A stretch of DNA of 64,000 nt from CBDCCV01 sp965215025 (lineage in GTDB: Bacteria; Bacteroidota; Rhodothermia; Rhodothermales; Salinibacteraceae), in NCBI GenBank assembly GCA_965215025.1, contig CBDCCV010000001.1, forward strand, positions 992,001-1,056,000, given 5' to 3'. Below, in pieces: positions 56,705-64,000 of the stretch. Under the pieces are notes generated by a model. The model made no database searches and had not been told where the DNA came from. It worked only from the letters and a program-made list of their open reading frames with translations. Positions within the stretch are counted from its first letter, which is position 1. Every line of letters starts with the position of its first letter. The translations under genes were made by a program, and so were the position numbers.

Positions 56705-59626
56705 TCACTGCGCGCGCACCAGGTCAGCCAAGGCGTCGGCGGCGCGGGGGTCACCGCTGCGGCCGAGGTGGTCGATGGCCTCGGCGCGGACCTCGGGGTG
56801 CGGGCTGGTGCGCGCTACTTCGATAAGGACGGGGATGCTCTCGGCGCCGCGCTGCCGGTAGAGGGCTTCGAGCGCTTCCTCTTGGACGCGCGCCGGGGCG
56901 TTCTCGTCGCGCAGCACCTCTTCGAGGAAGCGCGTGGCGGCGGGCGCTTCTTTACGGGCGAGCGCCTCGACGGCCTCCTCGCGGATTCGTTCGCTGGGGT
57001 GCGTGCGGGCGATCTCGATCAGGCGCGGGACGCTTTCTTCGTCGGGGAGGCGCGAGAGCGCCCGGAGCGCGCGCAAGGGCTGGCGCAGGCTGTCAGGCGC
57101 ATGGTTGCCGGTGCGGAAGACGAAGCCGTGCGCGTTGCCGTCGCCCCACGACTCCGCCCAGTCCTCACTCCATTCTTCGGACCAGCGCTCAGCCCACTCT
57201 TCGGCGCGCTGGCCCATCGCTTCGCCGTAGCGCGCCCAGTCGTTGGCGTGCTCGTCCCAGTAGGCTTCCCAGTCCTTCATTGACGAATCCGTCGCCGCGG
57301 GCGAATACTCTTGAAGAATTAAGCGTTGCCGCGCTTCTTCTAAGCGCTGCCGGGCCGCTCGCAGGCCTTGCTCTAACGCTTCCAGACGTGCGCGTTCTTC
57401 GGGGTCATCGCTGTCTTCAAACTTGGCCCGGCGCTCGGCAAGCTCGGCACGAAGGGTGTTCAAGCGCTCCGCCGCTTCTTGTACGCGCTCGCGGTCTGCA
57501 TTCAGGCTCGTGTCCGTGCGGAAGATGACGCGCGGGCCGGAAACGGGTGGCATCGGCGGCGGGGGCGGCGTGAGGCCGCGCGCGCTGCGGCCCGTGCGCT
57601 GGTAGCGGAAGATCTCGCCCGTGGTGCCGCCCGCGCTGCGCAGGCGGATGCTGCCGCTCACGGTTTGGAGCCGGAGCGTGCGCCCGCCGCCGCTGCCGAG
57701 CGTGCCGCTGGCCTCGGCGCCTACGAAGCGCTCGTCGTCGGCGTCGAGCGGGAAGGCGGAGGTGATCTCGCCGTTCATCGTCTGCGCCTCGACCTCGGTG
57801 TCGGCGCTGGCGGGGAGGGTGACGGCCAGGTTGCCGCTCACGGTTTCCAAAGCGAGCGTGCCGGGCCAATCCGCGCGGCCCATCTCGATCTCGACGTTTC
57901 CGCTCACGGTTTGACCCGAGGCGTGGCCGGCGGTGGCGAGGGCGATGTTGCCGCTCACCGTGCGGGCGTGCGCCTCGGCGGAAAGCCCGTCGGCCTGCAC
58001 GTTCCCGCTGATGGTGCCGGCCTCGAAGCGCACGCCCTCGGGAACGCGCACGGTGAAGGCGGCTGAGGCGTCGGTGTTGCGGTTGCTGTTGGAGCCGTTG
58101 CCGTTCCAGTCGCAGGCGTCCGAGCCGTCGTTCTGGCCGGGGAAGACGGCGCAGAGGAGGACGCCGCCGTCCGGGCGCGCTACGCGGCGGACCTCGACGG
58201 CGCGCCAGTCCGCGCCCGTGCGGCGGACGACGACCTCGGCCTCGCGCCCCGAGGCCGCTTCGGCGCGGATGGAGCCGGAGATGTTTTTCACCTCGAGCGT
58301 GGCGCCTTCGGCCAGCGTGCCGGTCCAGCGCACCTCGCGCCCCTCGGTGCGGAGCGAGTCGGCGGCGGCGCGTGCGGTGGGCGGCGCGGCGGCTTCGGCC
58401 AAGCCGAGGCGCGGCTGCACGGCCGCCAGCACGCCGACGAGCGCCGCCACGGCGAGGCCCAGTCCCGCCGCCGCACGTGCGCTGAGGGCCGCGCGGCGCA
58501 GCGACGGATCGAGGATGCGCGCGATGCGGTCTTCGAGGCCGGAGGGCCGCGCCATCGTGAGCGCGCCGGCGGGCGGGCGGGCCGCCGCGCGGAGCGAGCG
58601 CGCCACGGCTACCAGGTGCTCGGCGTACGTCGAGGCGGAGACGTGCTGGCCGAGCACGCGGTCGTCGCAGGCGCGTTCGCGTTCGACGCGCATCTGCCGG
58701 GCGGCCCACCACGCCAGGGGGTTGAACCAGTAGAGCGCGCAGGCCATCTGGCCCAGAAGCTGCGTGGCGCAGTCGCGGCGCTGAAGGTGAGCCAACTCAT
58801 GCAAAAGCACGGCGCGCCGCTGCGGCTCGTCCCACGCCGAGGCCGCTTCGGGCAAGAGCACGACGGCCTGCCCGAACAGCCCCCACACCATCGGCGCGGC
58901 GGCGTGGGCGGTGTACCGCAGCTGCACGCGCCGGTCGATGCCGATCTGCCGGGCGGCCTCGGCGGCGAGCGCCTGCCAGCGCGCGTCGGTCACGGGCCGG
59001 GCCTGCTGCACGAGGTGCTCCGCCCGGAGCATCCCTGCGAAGAAGTACGCGAAGACGAGGCTCGCCCCGCCGGCCCAGGCGAGGAGCAGCCAGTGCACGC
59101 GGCCGGTTTCCGTGCGCGGCGCGGCGGCGGCTTCGGGCTGCTCAAGAGGCGGTGCTGGCGCCGGTTCCGCGCTCGCCTTCACTGCGGCGCGGGGCGGCGT
59201 CTCCATGCGCGGCGCACGGGGCAGCGGCTCCGGCGAAGGGGATGCCGAGCGTGCGGGGCCTTCCGTCGGCAGGGCGAGGGGGGGCAAGAGCGCCGCCGGT
59301 GCGCGCAGCTCCGTGGCCCGCGTCTGGGCAGCAGCGGCGGCAGGGGCGGCGGGCAGCGGCGGCGTGTAGGGAGCGGCGGCTTCATCGGCCGGCCCCAGCG
59401 CGGGGAGCGGCACGTGCCACGCCGGAAGCAGTACGGCAAAGAGCGGCAGCGCCAGCGCGCCTGCGAGCGCGAGCGTCCACACCCGGTGCCGCAGCGCGGC
59501 GGAGCGGCGGTGCAGCAAGGCGGCGGCAAGCGCAGCCACGGCCAGGAGCAGCGCGCTCTTGAGCGCCGCGTCGGCGGCTGCGGCGAAGACCTGATCAGCG
59601 GCGGGCACGGGGAGGAAAGCGTCCAT
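56705..59626 (-). CDS. BlaR1-like M56 membrane metallopeptidase with beta-solenoid and HEAT-like domains
   Basis: 973 aa. Two N-terminal helices, a Pro/Ala-rich loop (~75-175) and a third helix (~178-200) lead to the M56 peptidase with zinc motif HELAH (276-280) and a downstream ERACDDRV acidic ligand, then a fourth helix (~383-402). From ~430 to 665 a beta-solenoid of the DUF4097 type repeats TxSGN (TISGNV, TVSGNI, TVSGNV, TVSGNL, TMNGEI, TVSGSI). A charged coiled coil (~705-825) and HEAT-like helices (~845-973) end the protein. BlaR1 relatives sense a signal outside and cleave the cognate BlaI. It is 120 bp downstream of the blaI gene. Confidence 0.88.
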   Translation of the reverse strand: MDAFLPVPAADQVFAAAADAALKSALLLAVAALAAALLHRRSAALRHRVWTLALAGALALPLFAVLLPAWHVPLPALGPADEAAAPYTPPLPAAPAAAAAQTRATELRAPAALLPPLALPTEGPARSASPSPEPLPRAPRMETPPRAAVKASAEPAPAPPLEQPEAAAAPRTETGRVHWLLLAWAGGASLVFAYFFAGMLRAEHLVQQARPVTDARWQALAAEAARQIGIDRRVQLRYTAHAAAPMVWGLFGQAVVLLPEAASAWDEPQRRAVLLHELAHLQRRDCATQLLGQMACALYWFNPLAWWAARQMRVERERACDDRVLGQHVSASTYAEHLVAVARSLRAAARPPAGALTMARPSGLEDRIARILDPSLRRAALSARAAAGLGLAVAALVGVLAAVQPRLGLAEAAAPPTARAAADSLRTEGREVRWTGTLAEGATLEVKNISGSIRAEAASGREAEVVVRRTGADWRAVEVRRVARPDGGVLLCAVFPGQNDGSDACDWNGNGSNSNRNTDASAAFTVRVPEGVRFEAGTISGNVQADGLSAEAHARTVSGNIALATAGHASGQTVSGNVEIEMGRADWPGTLALETVSGNLAVTLPASADTEVEAQTMNGEITSAFPLDADDERFVGAEASGTLGSGGGRTLRLQTVSGSIRLRSAGGTTGEIFRYQRTGRSARGLTPPPPPMPPVSGPRVIFRTDTSLNADRERVQEAAERLNTLRAELAERRAKFEDSDDPEERARLEALEQGLRAARQRLEEARQRLILQEYSPAATDSSMKDWEAYWDEHANDWARYGEAMGQRAEEWAERWSEEWSEDWAESWGDGNAHGFVFRTGNHAPDSLRQPLRALRALSRLPDEESVPRLIEIARTHPSERIREEAVEALARKEAPAATRFLEEVLRDENAPARVQEEALEALYRQRGAESIPVLIEVARTSPHPEVRAEAIDHLGRSGDPRAADALADLVRAQ

Positions 59627-59746
59627 GACTTTTGGGGCAAGAGGTGCGGAGTAAGCGGAAACGGCGCGGCGTGACCAAGCAGCGTTTAGAAGCGAGATAA
59701 GGAAAGCCAGAAGGCGGACTGCTCGCCGCGCGCTGCCTGCCCGTCG

Positions 59747-60136
59747 CTACCTGTTCTCGTTCTTGGCCTTTTCGATGAGACGGGCGAGGCGGTCCAGCTC
59801 GTCCTCGGAAAGCTGCGTGGCGGAGCGGTCCAGGAGCGCCGCCATGGCCTGCCCGGCCGATCCGCCGAAGAAGGTGTTGAGCAGGCGGTCGAGCGCCGAG
59901 CGCCGTGCCCGCTCCGGCGCCAGGGCCGGGCGGTAGACGTAGCGCGGCCCGTCCTGCCGGTGCTCGGCGTGGCCCTTCTCTTCGAGGATGCGCAGCGTGG
60001 TGCGCACGGCGGAGTAGCTCGGCGGATCGGCCAGGGCGGCGCGCACGTCGGCGGCGCTGGCCTCGCCCAGGCGGAAGAGGATGTCCATGATTTGGCTCTC
60101 GCGCCGGCTCAGGTGCGCGTGTGGGGCGGAGGGCAT
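59747..60136 (-). CDS. BlaI/MecI/CopY-family repressor
   Basis: 129 aa. The winged helix is evident: LSRRESQIMDILFRLGEASA, then DPPSYSAVRTTLRILEEKGH and a wing HRQDGPRYVYRPAL. The C-terminal helices (RSALDRLLNTFFGG, LSEDELDRLARLIEKAKNEN) dimerise and hold the site normally cut by the M56 partner. It should repress its own operon until the sensor protease acts. An AT-rich region with paired GTGCTAA/TTAGCAC sites precedes it. Confidence 0.93.
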   Translation of the reverse strand: MPSAPHAHLSRRESQIMDILFRLGEASAADVRAALADPPSYSAVRTTLRILEEKGHAEHRQDGPRYVYRPALAPERARRSALDRLLNTFFGGSAGQAMAALLDRSATQLSEDELDRLARLIEKAKNENR

Positions 60137-60155
60137 GGGCGTTCTTCGGATAAGC

Positions 60156-60235
60156 GTGCTAATTTTTTAACATCTACGGACAAGCAAATATTTCTGTATA
60201 GCAAAGTCAATAGGGCGGTGTTATTTTTTTAGCAC
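60156..60235. promoter_or_regulatory. Candidate BlaI operator pair
   Basis: GTGCTAATTTTTTAACA (60156-60172) and TGTTATTTTTTTAGCAC (60219-60235) are inverted relative to each other and share GTGCTAA and TAACA ends. Each is itself a loose dyad (TGyTAw-N4-TTArCA). They bracket the AT-rich promoter region 20-100 bp upstream of blaI. Confidence 0.5.
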
Positions 60236-60520
60236 CAGATGAAAAGACCTCCCGCCGTGCAGGAAGTCGCACTACGGAGCCTGCGTCTTCTCAGTTGCAG
60301 AGGCGCTTCGGGAGGCGCCGTCCTGCCGGGGGGCGCCAGACGACCATCGGTGAGGACGAGCACCGATGAGGACACAAGGTGAGCCGCGCCCCTGCGCCCA
60401 GGCTCCGCCCAGAAGTCCTGTTCAACGCCCAGCGCAACGCTCAGCGCAACGAGGAGACACGCCACGGCGCGCATCGTTATATTGCGGCTGCACCCCATCC
60501 CGCTACCGATCCCGCTTCCC
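60236..60520. other. Gap before gamma-glutamyltransferase gene
   Basis: About 285 bp without a convincing gene. CATCGGTG (60345-60352) and CACCGATG (60361-60368) form a perfect 8-bp hairpin. TTATATTGCGG near 60477 is a possible -10 region for the following gene. Confidence 0.35.
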
Positions 60521-62311
<1,791 letters not shown>

Positions 62312-62465
62312 GGCGGTTTCGGAGGGCCGCCGTCCAGCGCGCGGAGGCTGCTTGGCGCGCACGCGCTTGGCCGGCGGAGGTTTGGTGCGTCAACCCCTGC
62401 CTGAGGGAAGCCATTCCCCGGACGGCGCCGGAATCCAGAATCGAACCCCCCAATCCGAAACCGAC

Positions 62466-63335
62466 ATGCGCGTCGCCCTCATCGGCACGGAAGGTCACGC
62501 GGAAGAGCGCGCCGAGGCCGTGCAGCAGCGGGCGGGCGCCGCGCTTGTGGGCCGGCGGCCGGAGCGGCTGGAGCTTTTCGCTCAGGAAGCTGCGCCTGAC
62601 GAAGACGGCGGCCTCGGCGCCCTCTTCCGGCGCGCCGATGCGGCGTTCATCGCCGTGCCGGTGGCGGAGCGCTTCCGCGCGGCCGAGGCGGCGCTCAAGC
62701 GCGGCCTTTCCGTCTTCCTCGAATGGCCGCCGGCCGTCTCCCTCCGCGAGGGCGAGCGGCTCGTCGAGTTGGCCGAGGAGGCCGGCGTCGAAGCCGGCGT
62801 GAGCCGCCCGCTGCGCTTCCACCCCGTCTTCGGCGCGCTCCCGGACGGCTGGCGCGCCGACCTCATCACCCTGCGCGAGACCGCCGGCGCCGCCCGCTGG
62901 CCCGCCCGCCTGGCCGATGCCGTGGACCTCTGCTGCGCGCTGGTGCAGACGAGCGGCGTGCAGCGCATCGGCGCGCAGGCCGTGCGCGCGGGCGGGCGGA
63001 TGGAAGCGGTCAGCTTTGGGCTGCGCTTCCACAGCGGCGCCTACGCGCAGGCCAGCCTCCGCCGCCCGCTCGGCGAGGCGCCGCCGGAGCATCAGCTGTA
63101 TGTGGCCGGCCCCGGCTTCGAGGCCGAGGCCGCCCTCGCCGAAGCGTCCGCTGTGGTGCGCACGCTCGGCTCCGAAGCGGCCGAGCGGCAGGTGCACGGC
63201 TCCACGCGGCCCGCACGAGCGGAAACCGATGCCTTCCTCGACGCCCTGGCCGAGGGACGCCCGGCACCCGTTTCCGTGCTCGACGCGCTCCACACGCTGC
63301 GCCTCGTCGAGCGCCTGATGAAAAAGCTGCGGTAG
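62466..63335 (+). CDS. Gfo/Idh/MocA-like oxidoreductase, divergent
   Basis: 289 aa from ATG 62466. The N-terminal Rossmann segment (MRVALIGTEGHAEERAEAV) lacks the strict GxGxxG; ALFRRADAAFIAVPVAERFR and LKRGLSVFLEWPPAVSLREG follow the Gfo/Idh/MocA order, with WPP in place of the usual EKP motif, so the catalytic Lys is missing. The C-terminal part is shorter than usual for the family. It may bind NAD(P) without the normal dehydrogenase activity. It follows ggt by 154 bp on the same strand. Confidence 0.7.
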   Translation: MRVALIGTEGHAEERAEAVQQRAGAALVGRRPERLELFAQEAAPDEDGGLGALFRRADAAFIAVPVAERFRAAEAALKRGLSVFLEWPPAVSLREGERLVELAEEAGVEAGVSRPLRFHPVFGALPDGWRADLITLRETAGAARWPARLADAVDLCCALVQTSGVQRIGAQAVRAGGRMEAVSFGLRFHSGAYAQASLRRPLGEAPPEHQLYVAGPGFEAEAALAEASAVVRTLGSEAAERQVHGSTRPARAETDAFLDALAEGRPAPVSVLDALHTLRLVERLMKKLR

Positions 63336-63376
63336 GGTTTGCGCCGGGGCAATCTTCTGTGCGCTCGGCTGTCCGT

Positions 63377-63868
63377 TTACTGCTCCTCGACTGTGACCGA
63401 CTCAAGGGTGTCGCCCTGCGCGATGGCGTCCACGATGTCCTGCCCTTCGGTCACCTTGCCGAAGACGGTGTGCCGGCCGTCGAGGTGCGGCTGCGCGGCG
63501 TGCGTGATGAAGAACTGGCTGCCGTTCGTGTTCGGCCCGGCGTTGGCCATCGAGAGGACGCCCGCGCTGTCGTGCTTCAAGGGGTTGCCTTCAAGCTCGT
63601 CCTCGAACTGGTAGCCGGGGCCGCCGCGGCCCGTGCCCGTGGGGTCGCCGCCCTGGACCATGAAGTTGGGGATGACGCGGTGGAACGTGGTGCCGTCGTA
63701 GAACTCCTCGCCGGCGAGGAAGGCGAAGTTGTTCACCGTCTTGGGCGCGTGCTCGGGGTAGAGTTCGAGTTCGATGGCGCCTTTGCTCGTCTGAAGGGTG
63801 GCGGTGTACGTCTTTTCCGGATCGATCTGCATCGCGGGGGCGCTGTCGTACTGCTGCGGGCTGGGCAT
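63377..63868 (-). CDS. Cyclophilin-type peptidyl-prolyl cis-trans isomerase
   Basis: 163 aa. Cyclophilin fold with catalytic FHRVIPNFMVQGGDPTGTG (Arg), LSMANAGPNTNGSQFFITHA, and HLDGRHTVFGKVTEGQDIVD. There is no signal peptide, so it acts in the cytoplasm to speed proline isomerisation during folding. It resembles bacterial PpiB but has an extra ~12-residue N-terminus (PSPQQYDSAPAMQ); an internal ATG at residue 13 is an alternative start. It is convergent with the Gfo/Idh-like gene, 41 bp apart. Confidence 0.94.
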   Translation of the reverse strand: MPSPQQYDSAPAMQIDPEKTYTATLQTSKGAIELELYPEHAPKTVNNFAFLAGEEFYDGTTFHRVIPNFMVQGGDPTGTGRGGPGYQFEDELEGNPLKHDSAGVLSMANAGPNTNGSQFFITHAAQPHLDGRHTVFGKVTEGQDIVDAIAQGDTLESVTVEEQ

Positions 63869-63929
63869 GGGCGAGGGGCTTGCTTTGGTGGAGGATGAGG
63901 TCTTTGGGTGAAGGGCGGCGGGCCGCCGG

Positions 63930-63976
63930 CGCTCCGGCTTCGCGGACGTGTCCGAGCGAAGCGCGTCTCCGGAGCG
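63930..63976. repeat. Nested hairpin upstream of cyclophilin gene
   Basis: Three nested perfect stems: CGCTCCGG/CCGGAGCG (63930-63937, 63969-63976), CTTCGC/GCGAAG (63938-63943, 63956-63961) and GGAC/GTCC (63944-63947, 63950-63953). It lies ~60 bp before the cyclophilin start, and may be a repeat element or a regulatory structure. The rest of 63869-64000 shows nothing else. Confidence 0.55.
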
Positions 63977-64000
63977 GGGGTGCCCTACGGCGAGGCCGCC

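Overview
The window is high-GC (about two-thirds G+C by eye), densely packed bacterial chromosome. It looks like a member of the Rhodothermota/Bacteroidota, close to Salinibacter, Rhodothermus or Rubricoccus-type lineages. The basis is a SusC/SusD outer-membrane pair, a DUF5916 outer-membrane protein, a caa3-type oxidase with a fused subunit I-III, an M56/BlaI pair, many lipoproteins, and start codons that mostly lack a Shine-Dalgarno sequence. This assignment is inferred from gene content only. No rRNA, tRNA or CRISPR array was seen.

Layout. 1-2 kb: the end of a GMC dehydrogenase with its subunit 3, then a VapBC toxin-antitoxin pair. 2-4.5 kb: a LacI regulator and a cyanophycinase-like lipoprotein, followed by a nested repeat region with a 148-bp MITE-like element. 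4.5-12.8 kb: biotin carboxylase, a DnaJ-like chaperone, an AP2-like protein, an EI24 membrane protein, the GTPase BipA, a thioesterase and a P450. 12.8-19.2 kb: a minus-strand respiratory operon (CoxII-cytochrome c, CoxI-III fusion, small membrane protein, CtaG, tri-heme cytochrome c). 19.5-27.4 kb: a flavin-split-barrel protein, a PadR-ModA-ModB operon behind a consensus sigma70 promoter, an alpha/beta hydrolase, RuvA, NadE and a membrane protein. 27.4-34.8 kb: a DUF4019 protein, a membrane-fused disulfide oxidoreductase, a voltage-gated-type ion channel, and formate dehydrogenase with DUF1641.

34.8-42.1 kb: an IS1182-type transposase remnant, then a SusC/SusD/metallophosphoesterase locus that suggests uptake of phosphorylated compounds. 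42.1-52.4 kb: a long minus-strand run made up of a ferric-iron ABC transporter with two unfamiliar proteins woven into it, a lipoprotein, a patatin, a metallo-beta-lactamase-fold hydrolase, an Mth938-like protein and RecQ. A perfect TTTAGAT-cga-ATCTAAA dyad sits before the iron-binding protein gene. 52.6-64 kb: a macro-domain protein, small membrane proteins, a DUF5916 protein, a BlaR1-like M56 sensor with added beta-solenoid and HEAT-like parts, its BlaI repressor, gamma-glutamyltransferase, a Gfo/Idh-like protein and cyclophilin.

The most unusual layer is non-coding. At least eight intergenic elements consist of a purine tract, a short centre and a pyrimidine tract, mostly placed directly before start codons. 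There are also several families of perfect short palindromes (GTAGGGGCAC type, GTCATCCTGA type, CCCCCTTTGAAGGGGG type). One palindrome supplies a gene's stop codon, and one tract element is translated into the N-terminus of an ABC permease.
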